A DNA stretch of 64,000 bases from Proteles cristata cristata (GCA_017311185.1 JAESUZ010001523.1:17751-81750), one strand, 5' to 3'. Shown: positions 24,484 through 35,543, numbered from the stretch's first letter. The notes: generated by a model from the sequence alone, not told the origin. Made by a program: numbers and translations.

Positions 24484-26095
24484 TATAGTTAGTTTTCTGG
24501 CTCTGGTTAGTTTTTAAGACCTGTTACGCTCTCTGCACCTGTGAGCGCTGCTGTATCCAGGAAGACTCTTTGACTATCCAGGGCCTATCCTTTTAGAGAG
24601 TGTTTTCTGAATGGTATCTCTTGGTTTCTCTCATTGAGACCTTGGTCATTTTATTTTCCTACTCGTAGTGATATTTGGGACTCTCTACCATGTGTACTCT
24701 GGCTTGTTTCTTGAGGTAGCCCTGGAGAAGAAAACAGACAGACAAACACACAGGGAGCAGGAGCACACAATCGCACAGACTAATTCAACTAACATGCAAA
24801 GAGAGAGGGAAAACGAAAAAGTTAAGAGAAAAGACGGAGGAGGGAGGGCGAATAATAGACAGTATAAAATACATAAAAGGGTCAAAAAGGAGAAAAGAAA
24901 AGGAAAAAAGAAGAAAACCGATGGACAAAGAATGGTTTAAAGCATATAACCGGATTTCCCAGCTACAGTTAATTAGCGGTGTGTATGCAGTGCTGGTTGA
25001 TTATTTAAGGAAGCCAGTGACCAGAGTTAATCAGTTCAGTGTTCTGGGGAAAAAAAGAAAGAAAAGAAAAAAAAAAAAAGGGAGGAGGGCAGCTCTCAAG
25101 CAAGGATGGGTGTGGTGTGATCCAATGTTTCAGGCGGGAGTTCTGCCTTGGAGGTTGTGAGGAGGAGAGTGGCGGAGCTCCAGTCCTTTCATGAACCAAG
25201 CACTCCACCTCGCTTTTTTGGGCGTGTAAACTCCCCGTACCAGGGGCGCAGCCAAAGTTGGTTGCCCTATTCAACCCAGGCCAGTCCCAGCCTCCAAATC
25301 CCAGTCCAAGAGCCCCGCTGAAATTGCTGCAGGCTGTCGTCTCAGGGCAATTCCATGCCTCCTGCCTAGCTTTGGGGGTGGAGCCAGAAGCCGCTGCTCC
25401 CTTCTCCTCTGGGTCGGGCTGGGGGGCCTGGGTGGGGCGGGGGCCTTGCCTGCTGGGCGCGCTGAGCCCGCTGGAGTGAGGAAAACCAGGTCCCTTTGTG
25501 TCTCGTCACCCAGAACACGAACTCGCAGGCAAATCGCCCAGTTTTGAGCTCTTTGCCTTCCCTCTAGAGCTCCAGTCAGCCAGGAGTGCGGACGCCCGGT
25601 GCCTGCGCGTGGCTCCTCCAGGGTTCCAAGCCCGCCAGTAGGGCAATGGCGGCAGGCGTGCCGCTTCTCTAGAAGTCCTACTAGCCAATATCAAGCACAA
25701 AGAAGCAGTTCGTGAGCTCAGCCCTTCTGTGGAAAGTTGGAGCGTGGGGACCTGGCGCGCAGGTATTTTGTGGGCAAGGTCTTTCTATGCCCCGAACAGA
25801 GGATTTTCCCCCTCGAGTGGAGGTTTTTCTGTTTCAGACTCTCTCTCTTTCCCCTCTCACTCTCCGCAGAGGGGGATCGTCCCCGTCCCTGGAGTCTCAG
25901 ATCCTGGCCCGATTTTATCTTCTCCAGTTCGCACTCACCTTAAAAGGCTTTCTCAGTGGATTCTGTGTCATTTTTCTCCCAATCTCTTGGGTTTCGTAAG
26001 GTTTCTTATAGCTTCAGATATTTTTCCATGTGAGGCATGGGCGCGAGTGCAAGTACGGAGATCCCTACTTCTCCGCCATCTTGCCCCTCCCTCCG
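24484..26095 (-). promoter_or_regulatory. L1 5' UTR / internal promoter, GC- and CpG-rich
   Basis: This 1.6 kb leader is the only strongly GC-rich part of the window (about 25100-26080), with many CpGs, for example around 25430-25470 and 25590-25650. A GC box GGGGCGGGGG lies at 25434-25443. In L1s this region drives RNA polymerase II transcription of the element and often also an antisense transcript. Open frames on the plus strand here (25258-25479, 25712-25999) are more simply explained by GC richness than by coding. Confidence 0.8.
26075..26083 (-). promoter_or_regulatory. YY1-type motif at L1 5' end
   Basis: CAAGATGGC on the minus strand, 13 bases inside the element's 5' boundary. In human L1 the same motif directs accurate transcription start near +1. 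Its presence supports this copy being full length. Confidence 0.8.
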
Positions 26096-26246
26096 TTCTT
26101 AATTTTCATAAAGTCCAATTTATATACTTTTCCTTTTTCTTTTTTCTTTTTGACTATGCTTTTGGTGCCATATAGAATAAATCATTGCCAAACAATGCCA
26201 TGAAAATTTTCTCCAGTGTTTTCTGTTAATGGCTTTATAATTCTAC

Positions 26247-26445
26247 CTCTTTTTTAAATGCTTATTTATTTTTGAGAGATATATAGAGAGTGCAAACAGA
26301 GGAGGGGCAGAGGGAGAGAATCCCAAGCAGACCCCACACTGCAAGTGCAGAGCCCAATGAGGGACTTGAATTCACGAACCATGAGACCATGACCTGAGCC
26401 TAAATTGAGACTCAGGCTTAACTAACTGAACCACACAAGCACCCA
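26247..26445 (-). mobile_element. CAN SINE inside L1 B
   Basis: 'tatttatttttgagagatat' to 'ctgaaccacacaagcacccat'. Flanks 'tataattctac' (26236-26246) and 'tataattttac' (26446-26456) differ by one transition, so it is older than the SINEs with perfect duplications. Confidence 0.92.
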
Positions 26446-26847
26446 TATAATTTTACTTCTTAAATTTATAGCTTTGATCAACCTTGATTTTCTTTGTATA
26501 TATAGTATAATGTAAGGATCTACATTTTGAATCTGGATAATTATTGTTCCCAGCATAATTTGTTGAAAAGATTGTCCTTTCTCCATTGAGTGGTCTTGAT
26601 ACCCTCATTGAAAATCAGTTGACTATATATGTGAAGGCTTATTTCTGGGCTCTATTCTATTTTATTAGTCGATATGTCTCTTTTCTTGTCTTCCTGTGGG
26701 TTGTTTGAATATTTTTTAAAGATTACATCTTGGTTTATTTATAGTGTTTTTGAGTGTATCTCTTTATACAACTTTTGTTCCTGGTTACTTTGTGTATCAT
26801 GATACAGATATGTGACTTATGACCATTTACTGGTATCAGTGTTTTAC

Positions 26848-27058
26848 CACTTCTCTTTAAAGGTTTAATTTATTTTGAGAGAGAGAGAGAGAGAGCAGAA
26901 GGACATAGAGAGAGGGAGAGAGAGAATCTCAAGAAGGCTCTGTGCTATCAGCATGGAGCCTGACACAGAGCTTGATCCCATGAACAGTGAGATCATGACC
27001 TGAACTGAAATCAACTGCTGGATGCTACATGTTAACCAACTGAGCCATCCAGGTGCCC
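26848..27058 (-). mobile_element. CAN SINE inside L1 A
   Basis: T-rich end, (GA)n at 26877-26895, 'gatcccatgaacagtgagat', head 'gagccatccaggtgcc'. Perfect 11-bp duplication 'cagtgttttac' at 26837-26847 and 27059-27069. Confidence 0.93.
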
Positions 27059-27741
27059 CAGTGTTTTACAACTTTGAATGAAGTACAGAAACTTTACCTC
27101 CATTTAGAGTTCTATAATTTTTCCACTTTTAAATATCATTGTTTTTAGTATCAAATAATATTATTTTTCCTACCATCAAATATGATACAGAAACTCATAG
27201 ATAAAAGGATTGTCTATTGTATGCACTCATATTTTTCTTTTTCTGTTGTACCTTCTTCCTTCCCAATGTATTAGGATTCTTTCATTTATCATTTTCTTTG
27301 TTTGAAGAACATCCTTTAACCAAGCTTTAAGAGTAGGTTTGTTATCAACCAATTCTTTTAGTTCTTCGTCTGAGAATGTCTGTATTTACCTTTCATTACT
27401 CAAGAACACTTTTGCTGGATATACAATTAGAAAGTTTTCCCATTTGGGGAAAATTTTCAAGTATTTCTTTAAATGCTCTTTCAGCCCTGCTTTTTTTCTT
27501 CCCTCATTCTGACACTCTGATGATACAAATATCATATCTTTTGTTATTACCCACAGGTCTTTGAGGCTCTGTTCATTATTAGTCTATTTATTCTTTTTTC
27601 TGTGAATTACATTACTTTGTCCTCAAGTTCACTGATTCTATCAGGTACTATTTCCATTCTACCAGTCTATCCATAGTTTTTATAATTTCTTTTATTATAT
27701 TTGTCAGTTCTATAATTTTCACTTTTAAATAATTGATATTC

Positions 27742-27865
27742 CCAGGGTGGCTCAGTTGGTAGAATATGTGACCATTGATCTTGGGATTTTAAGTTGGAGC
27801 CCCACATTGGGTATAAATACTACTTAAAAATAAAATATTAAGAAAATAAAGTAAATAAACATATA
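27742..27865 (+). mobile_element. Short, older tRNA-derived SINE
   Basis: 'cagggtggctcagttggtag' then 'gtgaccattgatcttggg', 'ttggagccccacattggg' and an A-rich tail, without the long middle and (CT)n tract of felid copies. This layout matches the simpler carnivoran (older CAN) SINE. Confidence 0.8.
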
Positions 27866-28126
27866 AATAATTTCTACCTACTGAAATTTTATTATTTTTC
27901 CATTTTTTCATGATAATTTATAATTGATTGTTCAAGTATTTTTACGATACCTGCTTTGAAGTTCTTTGCAGATAATTCCAACATCTAATTCATCCCAGTG
28001 TTTATGTCAATTTATTGCATTTTGTCATTCAAGTTGTGATTTCCCTGGTTCTTGGTATGGTGGGTGATTTTTTATCATTCCCTAGACATTGTGTCTGTTA
28101 TATTAGTAGAACCCTAGGCTTGTTGC

Positions 28127-29238
28127 TTTTGCATAGCAAAGGAAACAATGAGCAAAACAAAAAGATAACCTACTGATTGGGAGAAGATGTTTGCAAATGA
28201 CTTATCCAATGAGGGTTAGTATCCAAAATATATAAAGAACTCCTACAATTCAACACCAAAAAAACCCCAAATAATCCAATTAAAAAATGGGCAGAAGGCA
28301 TGAATGGATATTTCTCTGAAGAAAACATACAGATCACCAACAAACACATGAAAAGATGCTCAACAACACTAATCATAAGGGAAATGTAAATCAAAATCAC
28401 AATGAACTATCACCTCACACCTGTTAGAATGGGTAAAATCAAAACCACAGGAAACAACAAGTATTGGCATGGAATTGGAGAAAAAGGAACCCTTATGCAT
28501 TGGTGGTGGGTTTGCAAACTGGTGCAGCCATTGTGGGAAATGGTATGGAGTTTACTCAAAAAGTCAAAAATAGAACCATCCTCTGATCCACCAGTCATAC
28601 AACTAGGTATTTACCCAAAGAATACAAAAAATATCAATTCAAAGGGATACATGTACCCCAATGTACTATCATTACCCTAATAGCATTATCAACACTAACC
28701 TAGATACAATGGAAGCAACTCAAGTCTCCATTGAACGATGAATGGATAAAGAAGTTGTATGTGTGTGTATAACTAGAAAAAAAGGATACATACACATATT
28801 TAATATGTATATATAAAATGGAACATTACTCAACAACAACAACAACAACAAAATGATATATCCATGCAACAGCTTGGATGGATGTAGAGGGTATAATGCT
28901 AAATGAAATAAGTCAGAGAAGAACAAATACCATATGGTTTTACTCATATGTACAGTTTAAGAAACAAAACTAATGAAGAAGGAGAAAAAAGAGAGAGAGA
29001 GAGACAAACCAAGAAACAGACTCTTAACTATAGACAACAAAGGTGGTTACCAGAAAGGAGGTGGGTGTGGGGATGGGCAAAATCAGTGAAAAGGATTAAC
29101 ATTATGCTTATCATGATGAGCACTGAGTAATGTATAAAATTGTTGAACAACTGCATTGTTCACCTGAAACTAATACAACACTGTAGGTTAACTATACTGG
29201 AATTTAAAAATAACTGTATATACTTTTTAAAAAATAAA
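28127..29238 (+). mobile_element. 5'-truncated carnivoran L1, inserted in L1 A
   Basis: Contains the ORF2 C-terminal region (28402-28680: [22 protein letters not shown]...) and a long 3' UTR ending 'tatactggaatttaaaaata' with an A-rich tail. It belongs to the older subfamily seen at 1-145, not the young felid type. Frame broken by stops. Contains (CAA)n at 28833-28851. Confidence 0.88.
28833..28851 (+). repeat. (CAA)n microsatellite
   Basis: Six CAA/AAC units within the L1 C-terminal region, where sister elements have unrepeated sequence. Confidence 0.85.
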
Positions 29239-29394
29239 ATGAAACCTTTAACAGTTACCTGTTTAGAGACAGTCCCTAAACTGTGACCTAACTTTGCAGG
29301 CTGTATTTTCAATAACTATTTGAATTTTAGAGCCTTTATGGAGCTATTTTAGTCTGCTTGGTTCATCTGGTGTTGCTGAAATGAAGCTATATGT

Positions 29395-29600
29395 ATATAC
29401 AAAAATGTACGTGGATACTTAGAATACCTAAGAGGTGGAAATAACTTAAATGTTCATCAACTAGATTAATGGATGATAAAAACATAGGATAGCCATACAA
29501 TGAAGCATTTTTCAGCGATAAAGTGGAATGAAGCACTAATGCATGGATAAACTTTAAAACAGTATGCTATTATATGAAAAGAGTTGTGCAACTATCAAAA
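29395..29600 (+). mobile_element. Old L1M 3'-region fragment
   Basis: 'acgtggatacttagaatacc', 'ataacttaaatgttcatcaa', 'atagccatacaatgaagcat' follow old L1 ORF2 end text ('aaatgttcatcaactagatgaatgg'). Confidence 0.7.
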
Positions 29601-30360
29601 CAATCAATATTAAGATACGTTCAGTACTCCAAAAAGAAACCATGTTTATCAGCAAATCTTCTCAGTTTTTTCCTGCTCTTGTGCACAGTCTTGTTCATGC
29701 TTGTGACCTTCACTTATTCAGAAATATTTCAGAGCTTTTCAAATCCCTCTTTGGACATCTTATTCTCCATTTTTTCCATTTATATTTTTTGATCAGATTT
29801 TTGTTAAGTCCAGCTATTAATATCACCCTAGACAGCTGAGGTGTTAAACACCACAGATAATTTTTTATAAAGTCTCTATATATCAGATGATTTACACAGA
29901 GTAAACTCTGTGTCTAGTCAAAGAATTCAATCCCTACGAATGGAGTTTTTCATGAAGATTCCAGGCATGTCAAATAGTAACAGTTATCTGGGGAAGAGAC
30001 TTTTGGATTGCTTTTGGAAACCTGTTCTGCTTTCTCCACTCTAGTAGCTAGTAGACAGCTGATTGTAAAGCTACCATGATTGTGAAACTGTTGGTTCTTA
30101 AAGCTGTGATGGAGCTTGTGATTAGGGCAAGTTAAAATGCCACAAAGTTCATTGGTATTACTGAGATTCAGTTATTTTTCTTTAATAAAAAACTCCTTGA
30201 ATTGCTGCAAGCCTTTAATTAATTTCCAGTGTTATGAAAAGTTGACTTTGACCATTTTTGCCACTGTTGCCATTGCTTTTATAGAAGATTAGATTTGGGG
30301 GGGGGTTTCAATTACCATTTCAGAAGTTCCCTTCTTGTGTGAATAGTTTTAAAATAGTTG
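29601..30360. other. No recognised feature; short poly(G) run
   Basis: No clear repeat or gene. The frame at 29564-29839 lacks motifs. G-run at 30297-30305. Confidence 0.5.
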
Positions 30361-30361
30361 A

Positions 30362-30545
30362 GGGGTGCCTGGGTGGCTCAGTTGGTTTAATATCCAACTC
30401 TTGATCTTGGCTCAGGTCATGATCTCACTGATCATGGGTTCGAGCCCCACATCAGACTCTGCGTTGATAGCGTGGAGCCTGCTTGAGATTCTCTGTCTGT
30501 ATGTCTCTCTCTCTCTCAAAAAGAAAAAATTAAAAATTAAAAAAT
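30362..30545 (+). mobile_element. CAN SINE
   Basis: 'ggggtgcctgggtggctcag' head, 'ggttcgagccccacatcaga' box B region, CT tract and an AAAATTAAA tail. Flanks share only 'aatagtt', so the duplication is uncertain. Confidence 0.93.
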
Positions 30546-30559
30546 AATTAGAATAGTTC

Positions 30560-30652
30560 AACATAAAATGAATATGTGTGTATGCATGTGTGTTTGTGCC
30601 TATTTATGTATTAATCTCTCTCTCTGTCATATGTGTGTGTGTATGTGTGTGT
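30560..30652 (+). repeat. TG-rich low-complexity tract
   Basis: Imperfect (TG)n with 'tgtgtgtatgcatgtgtg' and a short (CT)n island. Probably a decayed dinucleotide repeat. Confidence 0.75.
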
Positions 30653-30738
30653 AACTTTTTTTCTATTAATCTACTTAGACTGTATAACTTCTGTCTGTGT
30701 TTTAGTTCTGAAATATTTATTTTATTATTTAATTTTTA

Positions 30739-30945
30739 AAAATTTATTTTGAGAGAGAGAGCGAGAGCGAGCGAGCATGTGCATGTGGGGGGGCAGAGGG
30801 AAGTAAAGACAGAATTTCAAGCAGGTTCTACACCATCAGTGCAGAGCCCAATGTGGGGCTCAAACTCACGAACCGTGAGATCATGACCTGAGCTGAGATC
30901 AAGAGATGGATGCATAACCGCCTGTACCACCCAGGCGCCCCCATC
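30739..30945 (-). mobile_element. CAN SINE, first of a head-to-tail pair
   Basis: Reverse-complement SINEC to head 'ccacccaggcgcccccat'. It is followed immediately by a second SINE. The pair, not each copy, is flanked by the 15-bp repeat 'gaaatatttatttta' (30710-30724 and 31154-31168). Confidence 0.94.
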
Positions 30946-31153
30946 ATTTTTAAAACTTTATTTATTTTGAGAGAGACAGTGACAGCGTGAGTGGAAGAGG
31001 GTCAGAGAGAGAGGAGACAGAGAATCCCAAGCAGGTTCCTTGCTGGCAGTGCAGAGGCCAACGCTGGGCTTGAACCCAGGAAACTGTGAGATCATGACCT
31101 GAGCTGAAACCAAGAGTTGAACACTTAACCAACTGAGACACCCAGGCAACCCC
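30946..31153 (-). mobile_element. CAN SINE, second of the pair
   Basis: T-rich tail 'ttttaaaactttatttattt' then a full body and head 'gagacacccaggcaacccc'. It shares the outer duplication with its partner, which implies one SINE inserted at the tail of the other. Confidence 0.94.
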
Positions 31154-31168
31154 GAAATATTTATTTTA

Positions 31169-32670
31169 AATATGTTATTTTTACAATTTTTTTGGTTCTC
31201 CTTTAAAGATCAGCCTTCGTTCCCTTTATATAATCATCCATTCCTCTGCGTTTGTTTTTTAGCAGCAGTGCAATATTCAAGACTTTGTCTTTCTGGCTTG
31301 GGCATGTGTGCAGCACATAAAGAATAATACAACATTTTTTTCAAGAGAGCAAGAAGATTGCTCTAATAATAGAAAATCTATGTAAATATATGTGACAATC
31401 CTTCATGTAGAAAGGAAGGACAATTCTACATAAATAGCATGAGTATTTGGGATGTTGTGAGTGTATGTTTTCTATTAAAAAATTAAATAAAACTATTACA
31501 AATGTCCTCTAAGTTACTTTTTCCAGTTTTCTTGGCTATCCCAGTCAGGATTATGATCCAAATCTATTATCCAAATTTCAAATATAAGCAAAAAGAAATA
31601 TACATTCATTAAATTACCATAGAGAAGATTTAGTTGGCAAGAAAATTATACTAACCTAAGTGTGAACATATCCAATTTACCAATATGGTCCTGTACTTTA
31701 GTTACTTTGGCCATATTAAGTTGAAGTGCCACAATTAGCCCTTGGAATGTCAGACAAATTTTTGTTGTCAGATGGGTCCAACAGCTAATCATTTTGTTTT
31801 CAGCACCTATTTTGACAAAATGGTACAGCAGGCAAACTTCTATCTTCAGCACTGACAAATCCCCCAGATTCAGTTCCTTGTGTTTCTTCTGCCATAGTAC
31901 ACAGGGAAGCAGGTAATTCTTCTCTATATGAAGCTCTCCAGGTGACCACAAACACGGTTTAAGAATGGTCATTTTCATTTAAGAAAGTAGACAAATCTAC
32001 AAGAAGGAATGCATCTCTAACCTGAAGAATCTCACCATCTCATTAAACAAAAGCTGCTGATGCTCTGATGTCTCTTTTCTCCCACCTCCACCCCTCCCTT
32101 TATCCCTCTCATATTTTCTCTTCACCTTCTCCCCTCCCTCTTTTCCTTGTTTCCTTCCACACATATATGAAACACTTTTTTAAACATGGTATCTCTCAAA
32201 TATGGAATATTAATCACATAAGTGCATAAATAATTTTTCCAAGCAATGGAGGCTTAGCAAGCTATATATGGAGTTTGCTGTAACTCCCGCTCTTTCTTCC
32301 TTCTGAGATGAAATAGCAAGATTTGTGATTAGAAAATTACAATGCTAAACAGGCCAGAACATCTGATATTATTTAATTACTGGTGGGCAAGAAGAGTTCC
32401 CCTAGTCTCTTTCTTCATCATTAAAAAATAGTCTCCTCCTGGAAGACCATCTATATTCAGCAAATAATGAGCTGTTATAAAGATACATGCTAAAATGCAG
32501 TCATCAACACAGACCAAATAGCAGGCAGCAATTGATTCATTTTCTTGGAATAATGGCATATCTCTGTGCAATACAAAGGCAGTGTAGTTAAAATGGGTCA
32601 TGTCAGTTTGTCACTTAAGAAAGAACATTGAAGGGACACAGGCACTTGAGTCAGACAAGCATGGCTTTAT
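31169..32670. other. Unassigned stretch with a 110-codon open frame
   Basis: I recognise no repeat here. 31646-31978 on the minus strand is an uninterrupted 110-codon frame (starts MKMTILKPCLWSPGELHIEK) with no motif I can name. A second minus-strand frame lies at 32377-32601. Pyrimidine-rich tract at about 32070-32160. It could be chance, an old processed pseudogene, or a relic of an element. Confidence 0.4.
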
Positions 32671-35107
32671 AATTTTTAATATTTTATTGTCAAGTTGGTT
32701 TCCATATAACACCCAGTGCTCATCCCCGCAAGTGCCCTCCTCCATTCCCATCACCCGCCTCCCACCCCATCTGCCCTCAGTTTGTTCTCAGCATTCAAGA
32801 ATTTCTCATGGTTTGCCTCCCTCCCTCTCCCCAACTATTTTACCCCTTCTTCTCCCCCATGGTCCTCCGTTAAGTTCCTCCTAATCCTCCTATACGTGCA
32901 AACATATGGTATCTCTCCTCCTCTACCTGACTTATTTCGCTCAGCATAAAACCCTCAAGTTCCATCCATGTTGCTACACATGGCCAGATTTCATTCTTTC
33001 TCATTGCAATGTAGTATTCCATCGTATAAATATACCACATCTTCTTGAACCATTCGTCCACTGATGGACACGTAGACTTTTTCCATGTTTTGGCTATTGT
33101 TGAGAGTGCTACTATGAACGTTGGGGTACATGTGCCCCTATGCATCAGCACTCCTGTATCGCTTGGGTAATTCCTAGGAGTGCTATTGCTGGGTCATAGG
33201 GGAGTTCTAGTGTTAATTTTTTGAGGCACCTCCACACTGTTTTCCAGAGGGGTTGCACCAGTTTGCATTCCCACCAACAGTGTAGGAGGGTGCCCGTTTC
33301 TCCACATCCTCCCCAGCATCTAGAGTCCTCTGATTTGCTCATTTTAGCCACCCTGACCAGCGTGAGGTGGTATCTCAGTGTGGTTTTGATTTGTATTTCC
33401 CTGATGAGGAGGGATGCTGAGCATCGTTTCATGTGTCTGTTGGCCATCTAGATGTCCCCTTTGGAGAAGTGTCTATTCATAGCTTCTGCCCGTTTCTTCA
33501 TTGGATTGTTTGTTTTTTGGGTGTGGAATTTGGTGAGTTCCTTATAGATTTTGGATACTAGTCCTTTATCTGATATGTCATTGGCAACTATCTTTTCCCA
33601 TTCCGTCAGTTGCCTATTAGTTTTATGGATTGTTTCCTTTGCTGTGCAGAAGCTTTTAATATTGATGAAGTCCCAATAGTTCATTTTTCCTCTTGATTCC
33701 CTTGCCTATGGGTATGTGTCAAGTAAGAAATTGCTGCTGTTGAGGTCAAGAAGATTGTTTCCTGCTTTCTCCTCTAGGGTTTTGATGGTTTCCTGTCTCA
33801 CATTCAGGTCCTTTATCCGTTGTGAGTTTATTGTTGTGTATGGTGTGAGAAAATGATCTAGTTTCATTCTTCTGCATGTTGTTGTCCAGTTCTCTCAGCA
33901 CCATCTGTTAAAGAAGCTGTCTTTTTTTCATTGGATACTCTTTCCTGCGTTGTCAAAGATTACTTGGCTGTACATTTTTGGATCCAAATCTGAGTTTTCT
34001 ATTCTATTCCATTGGTCTATGTGTCTGTTTTTGTGTCAATACCATACTCTCTTGATGATGACAGCTTTGAAGTAGAGGCTAAAGTCTGGGATGGTGATGC
34101 CTCCTGTTTTGGTTTTCTTCTTCAATAATACTTTGGCTATTCAGGGTCTTTTGTGGTTCCATACAAATTTTAGGATATTTTGTTCTAGTTTTGAGAAGAA
34201 TGCTGGTGCAATTTTGATTGGGATTGTATTAAATTTGTAGATTGCTTTGGGTAATAATGACATTTTAACAATGTTTATTCTTCCAATCCACAAGCATGGC
34301 AAGTATTTCAATTTCTTTGCATCTTCTTCAATTTCCTTCATGAGGTTTCTATAGTTTTCTGTATACATATCTTTTCCATCTTTGGATAGGTTTTTTCCTA
34401 GGTGCTTTATGGTTTTTTGTGCAATTGTGAATGGGGTCAGTTTCTTGATTTCTCTTTCTGTTGCTTCATTGTTGGTGTATAAGAATGCAACCGATTTCTG
34501 TACGTTGATTTTGTATCCTGCAACTTTGCTGAATTCTTGGATCAGTTCTACTAGGCTTCTGGTGGAGGCTGTTGGGCTTTCTATGTAGAGTATCATGTCA
34601 TCTGCGAAAAGTGAGAGTTTGACTTCTCTTTGCCAATTCTGATGCCTTTGATTTCCTTTTGTTATCTGATGGCTGATGCTAGGACTTCCCGCACTATGTT
34701 AAACAACAGTGGTGAGAGTGGACATCCCTGTCGTGTTCCTGATCTCAGGGAGAAAGCTCTCATTTTTTCCCCATTGAGGATGATGTTAGCTGAGGGCTTC
34801 TCATAGATGGTTTTTATGATGTTTAAGTAAGGTCCTTTTATCCCAACTTTCTCGAGGGTCTTTTCTAAGACGGGATGCTGTATCTTGTCAAATGCTTTTT
34901 CTGCATCTATCGACAGGATCATATGGTTTTTATATTTTGTTGATGTGATGTATCACATTGATTGAATTTCTAATATTGAACCAGCCCTGTAACCCAGGAA
35001 TGAATTCCACTTGATCTTGGTGGATAACTCTCTTTATGTGTTGTTGAATTCGATTTGCAAGTATCTTATTGAGGATTTTTGCATCTGTATTCATCAGCGA
35101 TATTGGC

Positions 35108-35142
<35 letters not shown>

Positions 35143-35543
35143 CTTCTTCTTCTTCTTCTTCTTCTTCTTCTTCTTCTTCTTCTTCTTCTTCTTTTTGCTG
35201 CGTCTCTGGGTTGGGAATCAAAGTGATGCTGGCTTCATGAAATGAGTATGGAAGTTTCCCTTCGATTTCTAATTTTTGGAATAGTCTGAGAAGAATGGGT
35301 ATTAATTCTGTTTTAAATGTCTGGTAGTATTCCCCTTGGAAGCCATCTGGACCAGGGCTCTTATTTGTTGGGAGATTTTTGATCACTGATTCGATTTCTT
35401 CACTAGTTATGGGTCTGTTCAGATTTTCTATCTCTTTCCGTGTGATTTTGGTAGTGAGTGTGTGTTTAGGAATTTGGTCATTTCTTCTAAATTGTCTAAT
35501 TAGTTGGCATATAATTTATCATAGTATTCCCTGATAATTGCTT
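32671..35543 (-). mobile_element. 5'-truncated young L1, 2.9 kb
   Basis: Runs from the 3' end ('tattttattgtcaagttggt') through the ORF2 C-terminus (32870-33447) and reverse-transcriptase region to the linker at about 35540. The catalytic FADD is intact ([12 protein letters not shown] near 34590-34610), but a one-base deletion just upstream shifts the frame. An internal microsatellite at 35107-35192 replaces part of the reverse-transcriptase fingers. Possible degenerate flanks 'gacaagcatggcttta' (32654) and 'gacaaacacatctttta' (35544). Confidence 0.92.
35107..35192 (+). repeat. Compound (TTG)n(TTC)n microsatellite inside L1 ORF2
   Basis: About 11 TTG units followed by about 17 TTC units. The equivalent site in the L1 at 19228-26095 (about 21945-21960) is a short T-rich stretch. 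On the minus strand it reads as poly-Glu then poly-Gln. Confidence 0.95.

Larger units (their letters stand above)
19228..26095 (-). mobile_element. Full-length young felid L1
   Basis: On the minus strand this runs 5' UTR (26095 to about 24484), ORF1 (24483-23597), ORF2 (23550-19725), 3' UTR and a tail that has become (TTTC)n. The 12-bp duplication 'ttcttaattttc' at 19216-19227 and 26096-26107 is perfect and bounds it exactly. Removing the internal SINE and its duplicate leaves about 6.6 kb, the size of a complete mammalian L1. The 5' end opens with the CAAGATGGCGG motif typical of L1 promoters. Both frames are broken, so it is a dead copy although structurally complete. Confidence 0.93.
18045..26680 (-). 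mobile_element. Old L1 'B' (L1M type) inserted in L1 A
   Basis: Its 3' UTR begins 'tgtggtaaaatatacattat' at about 18052 and passes through the ORF2 C-terminus to 19227. It resumes beyond the young L1 at 26096 ('cataaagtccaatttatata', ORF2) and ends near 26680. Candidate flanks 'ttttcttattt' (from 18038) and 'ttttcttgtctt' (from 26681) are imperfect. Disrupted throughout. Confidence 0.68.
11975..29394 (-). mobile_element. Old L1 'A' (L1M type), split by later insertions
   Basis: One ancient minus-strand L1 can be followed in pieces: 3' UTR and ORF2 C-terminus at about 11975-12908, more ORF2 at 13119-13883, the reverse-transcriptase and upstream region at 14494-15624, 16506-16928 and 17096-18044, then the ORF2 start, ORF1 and 5' region at 26681-28126 and 29239-29394. 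Collinearity rests on remembered L1M text, for example 'tttatagtgtttttgagtgtatctcttt' (continuing at 26740) after the 18.0 kb break. Heavily mutated with no intact frame. Family assignment (L1ME/L1MD-like) is uncertain; the split-and-continue pattern is stronger. Confidence 0.72.

Noticed and set aside
20153..24517. Many plus-strand frames opposite the full-length L1
   Set aside because: They are antisense shadows of L1 ORF1 and ORF2.
25258..25999. GC-rich plus-strand open frames that look like a CpG-island gene
   Set aside because: They lie wholly within the 5' UTR of the full-length minus-strand L1, bounded by its 12-bp duplication. GC richness explains the open frames.
35066..35386. Glu/Gln-rich protein resembling a polyglutamine gene
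   Set aside because: The runs come from a microsatellite within a truncated L1 ORF2; the flanking residues ([14 protein letters not shown]) are L1 reverse transcriptase.
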